Notes under the pieces: generated by a model
What the model was told of the DNA's origin: nothing
Databases searched by the model: none
What the model saw: the letters and a program-made list of their open reading frames with translations, nothing else
Program-made: the position numbers and the translations under genes
Part shown: piece by piece, positions 1 through 9,187 of the stretch
How positions within the stretch are numbered: the stretch's first letter is position 1
How the letters are laid out: every line of letters starts with the position of its first letter
Source of the DNA: CADCWK01 sp035944555
Lineage (GTDB): Bacteria; Chloroflexota; Chloroflexia; Thermomicrobiales; UBA6265
NCBI GenBank assembly: GCA_035944555.1
Contig: DASZAY010000008.1
Span: forward strand, 62,001-126,000
Direction of reading: 5' to 3'
DNA length: 64,000 bases

Positions 1-1
1 C

Positions 2-679
2 CCGCCCGTCGATCACATGCCGTACATGCCGCCACGGAGCGCCAGCGAGGCCCGTCTTCGCTGGTCCGACGCGCCATCGGTCGCCACCGTCCGGGCCCCG
101 GCGGCACCTGCGCAAGCTGGCACGGTGCTCGGATCGGCTGGTTCCTTCACGGGCCCGCAACCTCAGCAGGCACCCGCGCCGCCGGCGCAAACCTGGTCTG
201 CTGAGCCACAGCCCCGGGCCGCCAGTCGCCCGTTTCGCCGCGTACGCCGGCTGCTCGTTCGCCTGCTCATCGTCGCGACGCTCGCCAACCTCCTCCTGTT
301 CGCCGTGCTGGTCGTCACCCGGGGGGCGGCGGAAGTCTTCCCGTTCCAGCCGTCGATCTCGCGCGATGCCGAAGTGACGATCACCGGCGGACGGACCAAC
401 GTCCGGTCTGATGCCAGCGACGAAGCCACAATCCTTGACACGGTCGCGGATGAAACGGTGATGACAGTGACCGGCAATGCCGAGCGGGACGGTGAGGGGT
501 TCCTCTGGTGGCCGGTCACCGGAGCGGGTGTGGAGGGTTGGGTGCGGGAGGATCGCCTCGTGGCCGAACCCGATACCTGGCTGGAACGGACGTCGACGAC
601 GGTCAGCGACGCGATCGACGACACGCTGGACCCCATCCGCGACAGCTTCCCTGACATCCCGAGCTTACCAGGCTTCTAA
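2..679 (+). CDS. Membrane-anchored bacterial SH3-domain protein (5' end may lie outside window)
   Basis: The reading frame is open to the left edge of the window; the first in-frame ATG is at 17, so the gene may begin upstream. Counted from that ATG, the first 75 residues are rich in Pro, Ala and Gln and look disordered. A single hydrophobic segment follows at about residues 80-103. After it comes a bacterial SH3-like region at about 120-185, with the typical 'TNVRSDAS' start and a 'GWVREDRL' end. The topology suggests a short cytoplasmic tail, one membrane anchor and an external SH3 domain, a fold that often binds cell wall. The last 15 bases overlap the end of the convergent miaA gene. The exact function is unknown. 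Confidence 0.7.
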   Translation, partial: PPVDHMPYMPPRSASEARLRWSDAPSVATVRAPAAPAQAGTVLGSAGSFTGPQPQQAPAPPAQTWSAEPQPRAASRPFRRVRRLLVRLLIVATLANLLLFAVLVVTRGAAEVFPFQPSISRDAEVTITGGRTNVRSDASDEATILDTVADETVMTVTGNAERDGEGFLWWPVTGAGVEGWVREDRLVAEPDTWLERTSTTVSDAIDDTLDPIRDSFPDIPSLPGF

Positions 680-1630
680 ATATGCCGGTCCGGCGGCGCC
701 CCGCCGCAGGAACGACCGGGCCAGGTCTTCCAGGCGTTGCTCCCAGCCAGGCTCGGTCACGTCCAGTCGCTCGATGCCCTCAGCCCGGCGGAGCCATGTC
801 TCCTGGTGGCGAACGTAGCGGTGGGTGTCCACCTCGATCCGACGGATGCAATCGTCCAGCGACGCCTCCCCACGCAGGTACGGCAGCAGTTGCCGATAGC
901 CGATGCTGCCCATGGCCGCCGCGCTCTCCGGCACCCCGCTCGCGAGTAACCCGCGCACCTCGTCGATCAACCCCCGCTCGACCAGTGTCGCGACGCGCTC
1001 ATCCAGACGGCGGTGGAGCGGTTCGCGTGGCATGGTCAGCGCGAAGATCCGGGACCGGAATGGTGGGGCTCCGCGGCTCTCGAGCTCCGACATAGGCACG
1101 CCGGTCGCCCGGTAGATCTCCAGCGCTCGGATCACACGGCGGGTGTTACGCCCGCTCCGCTCCGCCACCACCGGGTCAATCGACGCCAGTTCGGCCCGCA
1201 GTGACTCCCCGCCGTCCAGAGCCGCCCGCGCCTCGGCTTCCGCCCGGAAGGCAAGGTCGGGTGGAACCTGCGGGATATGCCACCCCTCGACGACGGCGTT
1301 GACGTAGAGGACCGTCCCACCGACAAGCAGTGGCACCCGGCCCCGGCCGAGGATGTCCCGGATCGTGTCCGTCGCCAGCCTTTGATAAATGCTGAGTGAC
1401 ATTTCGCCGTCGGGTGGGAGGATATCGATCAGGTGATGGACGATCTGTCCGCGCTCGCCGATGGAAGGCTTGGCGACGCCGATATCAAACCCACGGTAGA
1501 GGTACCGGGAATCGGCGTTGACGATTTCCCCGCCCAGCGACTCCGCCAACCGGATCGCGGCGGCCGTCTTGCCGACGCCAGTCGGACCAGTCACGACGAT
1601 CAATTGCCCGCCGGGATCTTCTGCCGTCAA
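665..1630 (-). CDS. miaA: tRNA dimethylallyltransferase
   Basis: This 321-residue protein is the enzyme that transfers a dimethylallyl group from DMAPP to N6 of A37 in tRNAs reading UNN codons. The N-terminus has the P-loop 'GPTGVGKT' (residues 15-22) and then 'NADSRYLYRGFDIGVAKP', the conserved family segment with the substrate-contacting Asp. 'GGTVLYVNAVVEGW' matches the usual 'GGTGLY' region. Length is normal for MiaA. The start is a TTG at 1630, chosen because GGAG lies 7 bases upstream and the P-loop follows directly. It ends convergently with the SH3 gene, with a 15-base overlap. Confidence 0.96.
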   Translation of the reverse strand: MTAEDPGGQLIVVTGPTGVGKTAAAIRLAESLGGEIVNADSRYLYRGFDIGVAKPSIGERGQIVHHLIDILPPDGEMSLSIYQRLATDTIRDILGRGRVPLLVGGTVLYVNAVVEGWHIPQVPPDLAFRAEAEARAALDGGESLRAELASIDPVVAERSGRNTRRVIRALEIYRATGVPMSELESRGAPPFRSRIFALTMPREPLHRRLDERVATLVERGLIDEVRGLLASGVPESAAAMGSIGYRQLLPYLRGEASLDDCIRRIEVDTHRYVRHQETWLRRAEGIERLDVTEPGWEQRLEDLARSFLRRGAAGPAYLEAW

Positions 1631-1824
1631 CCTTTTTCTCCAGCCCGCGCGTGCCAGTCAGCCCTACCCGTCCCGACACGTCATCGGAAGGTAGTGGTCG
1701 GGTATGGTATGCCTGCATTGACTACCCGCGCCCGCGCCAGCTCTTGCACCCGACCGGGTGTCCGCAACGGAGCACCCCTCGCCCGGGCCGCCGGATCCCG
1801 ACCAAACCCAGAAGGTGAACCCAG

Positions 1825-2970
1825 GTGCTGCGTCTTACCGTTCAGTCGCTCAAGATCATCTCGATCATCACCGTCGCCGTCCTGATCGTGGCCGGCGCCC
1901 GGGTCGGGTTCGACTACGCCGTTGGCCGGACCACCGATGATCGGACCGGCGAGGAAGTCAGCTTCACCGTCTCCGCTGACGACAACGACGAGACGATCGC
2001 CGAGCGCCTCACGGACCAGGAACTGATCCGGTACGGGTTCCTGTTCACCAACCAGATGCGGCTCGCAGGCGCGGAGCTGCAGCCCGGCGAGTACACGCTG
2101 ACCTACGGGATGAGCAACACCGAGATCATCGATGAGATCACCGTCCCCGAGGAGGAATCGGAAGGCGGCGCGGACGACACGACCGACGAAGCAGATGCGA
2201 CCGCCGACGAGGACGTCACCACCAGCCAGGTCACGGTGATCGAGAACATGCGGCTGGAGCAGATCGCCCAGCTCTGGGCCGATGCCGGACTGGAAGGTGG
2301 AGCGGAGGCGTTCATCGCCGCAACGCAGGAGGACTTCTCCGACAGCTTCCCGTTCCTCGCCGAACGACCGGAGGGCGCTTCCCTCGAGGGCTACCTGTTC
2401 CCGGAGACGTACACGCTCAGCAGTGACATGACGCCGGAGGACGCCGTCTTTCAGATGCTCACCGTGTTCGACGAGCGGTTCAACGAGGAGCTGCGATCCC
2501 GCGCCGACCAGATGGGGATGACGATGCACCAGGTCCTTACCGTGGCGTCAATCGTCGAGCGGGAGGCGGCGGTGGCCGAGGAGCGTCCGACCATCGCTGC
2601 CGTCTACCTCAACCGGGTCGAGGCCGACATGACGCTGGACGCGGACCCGACCGTCCAGTACGTCCTCGGCACCCCCGACGAGTGGTGGCCGACGATCGAA
2701 CCGAACCAGCAACGCTCCGAACAGGCGCAGAGCCCGTACAACACTTACGAGAATCCCGGGCTTCCACCAGGACCGATCTGCAACCCCTCGTATGACTCCA
2801 TCTTCGCCGTCCTGGAGCCAGACCCGGTGGACTATCTGTTCTTCGTCGCGCGCAACGATGGGTCCGGTACCCACGTCTTCGCGTCGACCTTCGAGGAGCA
2901 CCAGGTCAACATCGACACCTACCTGAACAGCGGCACCGGAGCCCAGCCGACCGTGGAGCCGGAGGGATGA
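1825..2970 (+). CDS. mltG: Endolytic murein transglycosylase MltG (YceG family)
   Basis: This protein cleaves nascent peptidoglycan strands at the membrane and so sets glycan chain length. It has an N-terminal membrane anchor (residues 8-26), a LysM-like region, and the YceG core. The catalytic Glu is E245 in 'ASIVEREA'. Conserved neighbours are 'FPETYTL', 'YLNR' and 'NTYENPGLPPGPICNP'. Start is GTG at 1825, preceded by GAAGGTG. An unusual acidic Asp/Glu-rich stretch (about residues 108-131) separates the two parts. The stop overlaps the aroE start by 4 bases (ATGA), indicating translational coupling. Family members of similar length are common, so the call is secure. Confidence 0.95.
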   Translation: MLRLTVQSLKIISIITVAVLIVAGARVGFDYAVGRTTDDRTGEEVSFTVSADDNDETIAERLTDQELIRYGFLFTNQMRLAGAELQPGEYTLTYGMSNTEIIDEITVPEEESEGGADDTTDEADATADEDVTTSQVTVIENMRLEQIAQLWADAGLEGGAEAFIAATQEDFSDSFPFLAERPEGASLEGYLFPETYTLSSDMTPEDAVFQMLTVFDERFNEELRSRADQMGMTMHQVLTVASIVEREAAVAEERPTIAAVYLNRVEADMTLDADPTVQYVLGTPDEWWPTIEPNQQRSEQAQSPYNTYENPGLPPGPICNPSYDSIFAVLEPDPVDYLFFVARNDGSGTHVFASTFEEHQVNIDTYLNSGTGAQPTVEPEG

Positions 2971-3854
2971 CGACGGTCGTCGACCTAGATGCGATCCCGT
3001 TCGCCTTCCCCGGTGAACCGCCGGCCACGGGTTGGCGGCTCGGTCTCATCGGCGACCCGGTCGACCACTCCCTCTCGCCGGCGCTCCAGGGGGCCGGCCT
3101 ACGGGAACTCGGTCTGCACGGGACCTACGAGCGATGGCAGACGGCCGCTGGCGCGATCCCGGACCGGGTCACATCGATCCGGCTGCCGGGCTTCCTCGGT
3201 GCCAACGTCACGGTCCCGCACAAGGAGGCCGTGATCGCTCACCTGGATGGAATCACCCCGCTGGCCGCGCGCGTCGGTGCGGTCAATACAATCGTTCGTC
3301 GGGACGAACGTCTGATCGGCGACAACTCCGATGTCGCCGGGTTCACCGGGGCGCTGGCGCAGCACACCGGACCCCTGGACGGGCGGACAGCGGTCGTGCT
3401 CGGAGCGGGAGGCGCGTCGCGGGCAGTCCTCGTCGGACTTGAGCGACTCGGAGCCGAGCGTATCCTCGTCGCGAACCGGACCGTCGCCCGGGCGGACGAG
3501 CTGATCCGGGACCTCGAGTGCCGCTCCGCCACGTCGATCCCGCTGACCCAGGCGGCACTCGTCGATGTCCTGCCGCGGACAACGGTCCTCGTCAACGCCA
3601 CGGCCATCGGGTGGCATGCCGGCGAACTGCCGCTCGACGCGGAACTGCTGGATACGCTGCCGGCGGACGCGCACGTCACCGACCTGACCTACCGCGACAC
3701 CGACCTGCTGCTCGCCGCCCGGGGCCGCGGGCTGGCAACGTCGGATGGTCTGGAAATGCTCGTCCTGCAGGGCTCCGAGGCGCTGCGACGGTGGTCCGGC
3801 CAGGAGCCGCCCGTCGACGCGATGCGTGCCGCGGCTATTGCCGCACGGGGCTAG
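2967..3854 (+). CDS. aroE: Shikimate dehydrogenase
   Basis: This 295-residue enzyme reduces 3-dehydroshikimate to shikimate with NADPH in aromatic amino acid synthesis. Visible hallmarks are 'GDPVDHSLSP' (substrate binding), 'GANVTVPHKE' (catalytic Lys), 'GAVNTIV', and the Rossmann loop 'VLGAGGASRAV' followed by 'VANRTVARA'. The C-terminus carries 'DGLEMLVLQG', matching the usual 'G..ML..Q' motif. The ATG overlaps the mltG stop by 4 bases and GGAGGG sits just before it. The mltG-aroE order is a frequent bacterial neighbourhood, often continuing to aroC/aroK, which are absent here. Confidence 0.96.
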   Translation: MTTVVDLDAIPFAFPGEPPATGWRLGLIGDPVDHSLSPALQGAGLRELGLHGTYERWQTAAGAIPDRVTSIRLPGFLGANVTVPHKEAVIAHLDGITPLAARVGAVNTIVRRDERLIGDNSDVAGFTGALAQHTGPLDGRTAVVLGAGGASRAVLVGLERLGAERILVANRTVARADELIRDLECRSATSIPLTQAALVDVLPRTTVLVNATAIGWHAGELPLDAELLDTLPADAHVTDLTYRDTDLLLAARGRGLATSDGLEMLVLQGSEALRRWSGQEPPVDAMRAAAIAARG

Positions 3855-3862
3855 AGCCTCCC

Positions 3863-4567
3863 CTACCCGACCGGGTCCCGGAAGAACGCTGCAAACCGAT
3901 CCGCGTCCGGATTGCCTGACCGCTCGACCGCGGTCGCGACTGCCTCCAGGTCATAGGCGGTCGTGCGCATTCTGACCCCGTCCGGACCGATCGTTGCCCA
4001 TTGCGCGTCCGGCTGACCATAGTGCAGACCGACGCTGCCAGGATTGACGACACGATGTCGACCGATGACGAGGTCGAATCGCACATGACTGTGACCGCAG
4101 ATCACGACCGGCTGAATGACCCCTGCCAGAATTGGTTCCGCTGAATCCGGCTCGATGTCTGGCCGCAATCTCCCGGTGTCGGAGTCCGGCGTGCCGTGGC
4201 AGATCAGTACCTCACCCAGCCCGCCAACCTCTAAGACCGCCGTCAACGGGAGCGCGCGAAGCCATTCCCGCTGCGCATGAGTCAGCCGTGCCGAGCACCA
4301 CTCAGTCGATGCGACGAGGTCCGGGACATCGAGCGTCTCGGGGTCAGCGACCTCCCGGTCAGCATTCCCGCGGACGACGATGGCGCGGTCACCGAGGGCC
4401 ACGATCTTTTCGACCACTGCCCGGGTATCCGGTCCCCAGGCGAGGTCGCCGGGCAGGATGAAGCGATCGATCCCCTCCGCGGCGCACTCGTCCAAGATCG
4501 CGTCCAGCGCGACCACGTTCCCGTGGAGGTCAGCAAGGATCGCCCACGTTGCCTCGGCGTTAGTCAT
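3863..4567 (-). CDS. Metallophosphoesterase, YfcE/MJ0936-like
   Basis: This is a calcineurin-fold phosphoesterase of about 234 residues. Motifs appear in the expected order: 'ADLHGN' (D-x-H), 'PGDLAWGP' (GD-x), 'VRGNADRE' (GN-x-D), 'ICHGTP' and 'CGHSHV' (GH-x-H), then 'VNPGSVG'. These ligands bind two divalent metals. The family contains cyclic nucleotide and general phosphodiesterases, and the physiological substrate cannot be read from sequence. GGGAGAGAC precedes the ATG at 4567; a GTG one codon earlier is also possible. It is transcribed divergently from bcp and convergently with aroE. Confidence 0.88.
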   Translation of the reverse strand: MTNAEATWAILADLHGNVVALDAILDECAAEGIDRFILPGDLAWGPDTRAVVEKIVALGDRAIVVRGNADREVADPETLDVPDLVASTEWCSARLTHAQREWLRALPLTAVLEVGGLGEVLICHGTPDSDTGRLRPDIEPDSAEPILAGVIQPVVICGHSHVRFDLVIGRHRVVNPGSVGLHYGQPDAQWATIGPDGVRMRTTAYDLEAVATAVERSGNPDADRFAAFFRDPVG

Positions 4568-4662
4568 CACGTCTCTCCCGCGTCGATTGGGGGTGCGCTA
4601 GTCTTGCGGACGACGCACCGGCGTCATCGCCTGCCTTCGAAGTCCAGATGAGGATCGCACGC

Positions 4663-5127
4663 ATGTTGACCGTTGGGAGTGAAGCCCCGGACTTCGTCCT
4701 CGAGAGCCACCGGGGCGGGACCGTTCGCCTGCAGAACCTGCGCGGCAGCAAGCGCGCGCTGCTGGTCTTCTACCCCAAGGACGATACCCCGGGCTGCACC
4801 GCCCAGCTCTGCGCGATCCGCGATGACTTCTCGGTCCTGGCGGAGGCCGATGTCGTCCCGTTCGGCATCAACGCCGACGGTGTTGCCGAGCATCGGGCCT
4901 TCGCGTCCAGCCAGAACTACCAGTTCGACCTGCTGGTCGATGCCGACGGCGAGACCAGCCGAGCGTACGGTGCCGACCGTCCCGACAATCCCATGCCTCA
5001 GCGGACGGTCTACATCGTCGGCCGCGACGGGACCATCCTGTTCGCCGAGCGAGGCGCCCCTTCTCCGGCCACGATGCTGGCCGCCATCCGGGAGGCGAAC
5101 GATTCGGCGGACGGGTCAGTTGGCTGA
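4663..5127 (+). CDS. bcp: Thioredoxin-dependent peroxiredoxin (Bcp/PrxQ type)
   Basis: This small peroxidase reduces hydrogen peroxide and organic hydroperoxides with electrons from thioredoxin. The peroxidatic site reads 'YPKDDTPGCTAQLC': the first Cys is the peroxidatic residue and the Cys five residues later is the resolving Cys of an atypical two-Cys PrxQ. The N-terminus 'VGSEAPDF' and later 'QRTVYIVGRDG' are typical. The ATG at 4663 is preferred over that at 4648 because GAGGAT lies in front of it and Bcp proteins normally begin with this motif. The thioredoxin gene at 18.8-19.1 kb could supply reductant. The 3' end overlaps the next convergent gene by 12 bases. Confidence 0.93.
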   Translation: MLTVGSEAPDFVLESHRGGTVRLQNLRGSKRALLVFYPKDDTPGCTAQLCAIRDDFSVLAEADVVPFGINADGVAEHRAFASSQNYQFDLLVDADGETSRAYGADRPDNPMPQRTVYIVGRDGTILFAERGAPSPATMLAAIREANDSADGSVG

Positions 5128-6237
5128 CTCGTCTTCCGGAGCTGCCAGCCAGTAAGGCCGGACGCCGAAGTAGGCCAGAACGCCGAGTTCCTCCCGCCGG
5201 CTGAACGCACCGGACCGGTCGTAGCGCGGCGCCTCCCGGATTACGGCGGCGTCCACCAGTGACCGGGCGGTGCCATCCTCATCGAAGCTGAGTTGCTCCA
5301 TCGGGATCGCCGTGTAGTGGCGACCGATCCGTAGCGTGTTGCCGTAGCCAAGGCCGCCGTGGCCCACGACGGCGTAGCGCTCGACTTCCCGGCCGGACCG
5401 GTCGTTGACGAAGGGGTCGGACAGGATATCGACCAGGGTGCCAATCTCGACCCCGTCGGTATCGGTGATCGTCGCCCCGCAGCGGGGGTGGGCGGCCTGC
5501 GGCGGCAGGCGATGGCACATGCGACGCAGCGGGATGACCGCATCGGCCACAACGACGTCCCCGCTCAGCCGCGCAATGGTCATGTCATTGATCCGCTGGC
5601 GCGTCAGCCGGACGATATCCCCCGACGTAAGGACCACGCGCAGGAAGACCGCTCCTTGGGAGTCGAACTCGTTGCGCGCCAGCGCGGTGATGCGCCGGCT
5701 ACTCGTCGTGACGGCCACCAGTGATGTCCCGGCGACCAATCGCCGCTCCAGGTACGACGCGTCATCCTCATTGAGCCCGAACAGCAACAGGTTCTGGTAA
5801 AGCGCGTCCGACTCCTCGTGCTCGATGCCGAGGAGATCAGCAAGGTCCTCGTCCTGCCCCTCGTCCGGGGGGTCGGACGACCGCTGATCGTTGAGACAGA
5901 GGGTTGCGAGTGACGCGCCCATCGGCCCGGCGACCAGGTACGTCCCGCGCTCCGCCACGACCAGTGACGCGAGGCCACGTAACCAGGGACCCAGTGGCCC
6001 CATTGCTGAAGCGACCAGCGCTCGGGCGACGTCGCCCAGCGGGGATGCGCTGCGATCGCTGGCACTCGCGCGGTCCCGGATGATCAACGAGACCGTCTCG
6101 GCCGAAACCTGCTGCCGCTGAACGGCGGCGAGACTCTTCTCGGCGTCCAGGGACTGGTCGAACAGCGCGATCGCCGTGAAGAACTCGACCGGCTTGCGCA
6201 CGGGTTGGCGCCTCGTCGGCGGCGTTGGTTCCGGCAT
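5116..6237 (-). CDS. PRC-barrel domain protein with uncharacterised N-terminal domain
   Basis: This is a soluble protein of 373 residues. The N-terminal half (about 15-190) begins with 'FFTAIALFDQSLDAEKSLAAVQ', reminiscent of general-stress-like domains that pair with a Gly/Ala-rich hydrophobic stretch (residues 75-110, 'GPLGPWLRGLASLVV'). The C-terminal half contains 'GATITDTDGVEIGTLVDI' and then '...VERYAVVGHGG', a PRC-barrel arrangement; a later 'IPMEQLSFDEDG' continues the barrel. No catalytic motif is visible. GAGG precedes the ATG. The function is unknown; PRC-barrel proteins in other bacteria serve RNA metabolism, photosynthesis or envelope stress. Confidence 0.65.
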   Translation of the reverse strand: MPEPTPPTRRQPVRKPVEFFTAIALFDQSLDAEKSLAAVQRQQVSAETVSLIIRDRASASDRSASPLGDVARALVASAMGPLGPWLRGLASLVVAERGTYLVAGPMGASLATLCLNDQRSSDPPDEGQDEDLADLLGIEHEESDALYQNLLLFGLNEDDASYLERRLVAGTSLVAVTTSSRRITALARNEFDSQGAVFLRVVLTSGDIVRLTRQRINDMTIARLSGDVVVADAVIPLRRMCHRLPPQAAHPRCGATITDTDGVEIGTLVDILSDPFVNDRSGREVERYAVVGHGGLGYGNTLRIGRHYTAIPMEQLSFDEDGTARSLVDAAVIREAPRYDRSGAFSRREELGVLAYFGVRPYWLAAPEDESAN

Positions 6238-6321
6238 CGTGGGGACCTCATCATGCTGACCGGACGTCGATGACTGGTTGAGGGACCGCGCAGGACGAGC
6301 AGGGCGGGAGTCGCGGAGAAC

Positions 6322-7590
6322 CTAATCCGCCGGGCTGCCCTGCGCCGGACTGGTCACACCATTCCGGCTCTCCTGCTGGCCGGACCGGCGGATCACCCGC
6401 CGGTGCGCGATCCTCGGCCGGGGAACCCCGGCAACGCCGGCACTGGATGGCAGCCTGTCCGGATCGGGACTAGCGTCATTGGGCGACTGCTGGAGCGCAA
6501 GCAACTGGAGATTCGGACGCGGACGTGTAACACCGAAATCGAGCGTCTCCCGGCGCCCGGCCAGCAGGTCCTGGACGACCACCTGCACGGCGGCGGCGAT
6601 TGGGATGGCGAGGATGGCGCCTACCGGCCCGCCCAGTGCTCCGCCCACCTGGACCGCGATCACCACTGTCAACGGCGTCAGACCGACCGCGTTCTTCATG
6701 ACCTTGGGGACTAGCCACGCCCCCTCGACCTGTTGCAGCACGATGACGAAGACGACGACCAGGATGGCGATTTCGAACGACTGGGTGAGCGCCACGACCG
6801 CGGCGACTGACCCACCGAGCCATGGGCCGATGAATGGGATGAGTTCGGTGATCCCGGCCCAGATCGCGAGCGCCAGCCAGAACGGCAGATCGAGGACCAG
6901 CGGCGAGTAGGCGACCGCTGACGCGAGCCCGATCGCGAGGCAGAGGATCGCCTGGCCTCGGGTCCAGCCACCGAGCTTGGCCTCCACGTTGTCCCAGATG
7001 CCATGGACCCGGTCGCGGAAGCGCGGCGCCAGCAGACCAATCAGCAGGCGCTTGATGATTGCCTTCTCGGTCATCCAGTAGAAGGCGACGATCAGCGTGG
7101 CGATGATAGTGAACAGCAATCCGAAGGTGGAACTGACCAGCTGGACCGCGGTCGCTCCCTCGATCGGTGGGGATTCGTTGAAGTCGCGGTAGAAGATCTG
7201 CAGACGGCGAACGATTGCCGTTCCGGTCTCACGGATGAAGTTGTTGTCGGATGCCTCGGTCTGGTCCCGCAGGTTGATCAGGATGGCTGGGATGTTGTCG
7301 ATGAGCGCCCCACCCTGCCGGAATACGGACGGAAGGATGAGATAGACGCTGACGCCGATGCCGACAAGGAGCGCGGCGTAGACGGTCAGGATCGCCTGGC
7401 CACGGCCGAGACCATGGCGCCGGAGCCGATAGACGATAGGTTCGATCGCCGCCGCGAGGATGATCCCGAGGATCACGATGACCAGTACCGACCTGACCTG
7501 CAGGAAGAGGTAGGCGAGGGCAAGCACGACGAGAACGGCGGCCGCATAGAGCATCAGCCGGAACGGGGACATCCGCGCGGTCACGGGCAC
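6322..7590 (-). CDS. AI-2E family transporter (PerM/YdbO-like permease)
   Basis: This is a polytopic membrane protein of 422 residues from the AI-2E/PerM family. Hydrophobic segments appear at about residues 10-50, 65-90, 150-175, 210-235, 240-275 and 285-330, matching the usual eight-helix layout. Family signatures include 'AIWAGITELIPFIGPWLGG' and 'VEGAWLVPKVM' near the middle, followed by the 'VGLTPL' segment. Substrates are debated: despite the name, many members are Na+/H+ antiporters or channels. A hydrophilic tail of about 75 residues, rich in Pro, Ser and Arg, follows the last helix. Start is GTG at 7590 with GAGGTGAG upstream. Confidence 0.88.
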   Translation of the reverse strand: MPVTARMSPFRLMLYAAAVLVVLALAYLFLQVRSVLVIVILGIILAAAIEPIVYRLRRHGLGRGQAILTVYAALLVGIGVSVYLILPSVFRQGGALIDNIPAILINLRDQTEASDNNFIRETGTAIVRRLQIFYRDFNESPPIEGATAVQLVSSTFGLLFTIIATLIVAFYWMTEKAIIKRLLIGLLAPRFRDRVHGIWDNVEAKLGGWTRGQAILCLAIGLASAVAYSPLVLDLPFWLALAIWAGITELIPFIGPWLGGSVAAVVALTQSFEIAILVVVFVIVLQQVEGAWLVPKVMKNAVGLTPLTVVIAVQVGGALGGPVGAILAIPIAAAVQVVVQDLLAGRRETLDFGVTRPRPNLQLLALQQSPNDASPDPDRLPSSAGVAGVPRPRIAHRRVIRRSGQQESRNGVTSPAQGSPAD

Positions 7591-7695
7591 CTCACCTCGG
7601 TGGACATCCGGCGAAGCAGACGATCCAGGCCATCGTGACCGGCAGTACGGCCCCGACGATTCGCCAAGTATGGGCGGTCCACGGAGATTCGCCTA

Positions 7696-7728
7696 CCGGT
7701 GAGCCAGCCCGATTGGCTGGCTCACCGG
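7696..7728 (-). terminator. Perfect 14-bp hairpin downstream of pgi
   Basis: The arms are 7696-7709 and 7715-7728 with a 5-base loop. The stem is perfectly complementary and lies 20 bases beyond the pgi stop codon. No clear T-run follows on the minus strand, so termination strength is uncertain. Confidence 0.55.
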
Positions 7729-7747
7729 CAATCAATGACGGATCAGA

Positions 7748-9187
7748 TCAGGCCGCGCCGCCGGGCCGGTAGACATAGGCATCGGCACCCGCGACGGTCT
7801 GGGTGAGCTCGGTGTTGAGCTCCTCGTACCCGGAGCGTCCCATCAGGGCATAGGTCGCGTTCTTGCCTGCTTCGACGCCCGGCTGACCGAACGGGTTGAC
7901 ACCATAGAGGGCGCCGGCCATGACGGTCTGAAGCTGGTGCAGGTAGAAGAACTCGCCCAGTGCGAAGGCGTCGATCTGCGGGATGGTGATGGTCAGATTG
8001 GGCCGCTTCGCCTCGCGCAATGCCCACGCCGTCGCGAGGCGCTCACGATCCAGCAACTGCCCCAGCTCGCCTCCAACGAGATAGGCCAGGTCAGGCGTGA
8101 CCGCCGGGGGATCCGGGATGGCGACCGTGTCGCGGTAGCGATCAACCGAGACCAGGGCAATCAGCTTGTCGTTCGGCCCCTCGGTGTAGAGCTGGATCTG
8201 GGAGTGCTGGTCGATCGCGCCGAGCGCGTTGATCGGCGTCTGACCCGCGAAGACCTCGCGCCCGTCGGTCGAGAGGCGCTTGCCCAGGCTCTCCGCCCAG
8301 AGCTGCCGGAACCAGTCGGCCAGCCCGTAGAGGGCGTCGGCGTAGGGCATGGTGACGAGCATGGACTTGCCGTGCTTTGTGTCCGACAGGTAGGAGATCG
8401 CGGCCAGCAGGTAGGCCGGATTGGAGCGCAGGTCGCTGCCCTGCGTGGCGGCCCGCATCGCGGCGGCACCCAGCAGCATCTGGCGGATGTCGATCCCGGC
8501 CAGCGCCGCCGGGAGCAACCCGACCGCGCTCAGCACCGTCTGGCGCCCATCGACGCCGTCCGGGACCTGGAAGGTGCGATACCCCGCCGAGTCAGCCAGC
8601 ACCCGGAGCAGTCCGGACGTGCTGTCGGTCGTCGCCACGATCTGCTTGACGGCCTGCTCCTCACCGACGGCCGCCACGAGAGCCTCCCGGGCGACGAGGA
8701 AGTTAGCCATCGTCTCGGCGGTCTGGCCCGACTTGGTCACGACGTTGATCAGCGTGTTTGGAAGGTCAACCGTGTCGAGGACCGCCCGGACCTTCTCCGG
8801 ATCAGGGTTATCGAGCAGGAACAACCGGGGACCGACCCGGGTGCCGTCCGGCTGCATGTTGCGCAACGGATGCGCCAGCGCCTGAACGGTCGCGAGAGCG
8901 CCGAGTGACGAGCCGCCGATCCCGACGAGGATGAAATCGGTGTACCGCTCACGCGCCTCGGCGGCGAACGACTCGATCTGATCGACGAGCGCCATGTCGT
9001 CCGGAAGGTCCATCCAGCGCTGATCGCCCCTCGCATGCTCAGCCTGGATGCGCTCATGCTCCGCGACGATCCTGCTGCTGACTTCGTCGAGCTCGGCATC
9101 CGTGACGCCCTCAGCTCCGACGGCCGAAGCGGTCGCGTTGTAGTAGTCGATCCTCAGCCGGGAGCCGGTTGTTGCGGTCGAGGTCAT
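7748..9187 (-). CDS. pgi: Glucose-6-phosphate isomerase
   Basis: This 479-residue enzyme interconverts glucose-6-phosphate and fructose-6-phosphate in the cytoplasm. Signature stretches are 'VGIGGSSLGA' (phosphate-binding region), 'VVTKSGQTAETM' (the SGTT-like sugar-phosphate loop) and 'GAIDQHSQIQL' (active site region with Gln/His). The length fits the shorter bacterial PGI group rather than the 550-residue proteobacterial form. The ATG at 9187 has GAGGAG nine bases upstream. It forms a single-gene unit, with a hairpin after its stop and a long non-coding region before its start. Confidence 0.95.
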   Translation of the reverse strand: MTSTATTGSRLRIDYYNATASAVGAEGVTDAELDEVSSRIVAEHERIQAEHARGDQRWMDLPDDMALVDQIESFAAEARERYTDFILVGIGGSSLGALATVQALAHPLRNMQPDGTRVGPRLFLLDNPDPEKVRAVLDTVDLPNTLINVVTKSGQTAETMANFLVAREALVAAVGEEQAVKQIVATTDSTSGLLRVLADSAGYRTFQVPDGVDGRQTVLSAVGLLPAALAGIDIRQMLLGAAAMRAATQGSDLRSNPAYLLAAISYLSDTKHGKSMLVTMPYADALYGLADWFRQLWAESLGKRLSTDGREVFAGQTPINALGAIDQHSQIQLYTEGPNDKLIALVSVDRYRDTVAIPDPPAVTPDLAYLVGGELGQLLDRERLATAWALREAKRPNLTITIPQIDAFALGEFFYLHQLQTVMAGALYGVNPFGQPGVEAGKNATYALMGRSGYEELNTELTQTVAGADAYVYRPGGAA

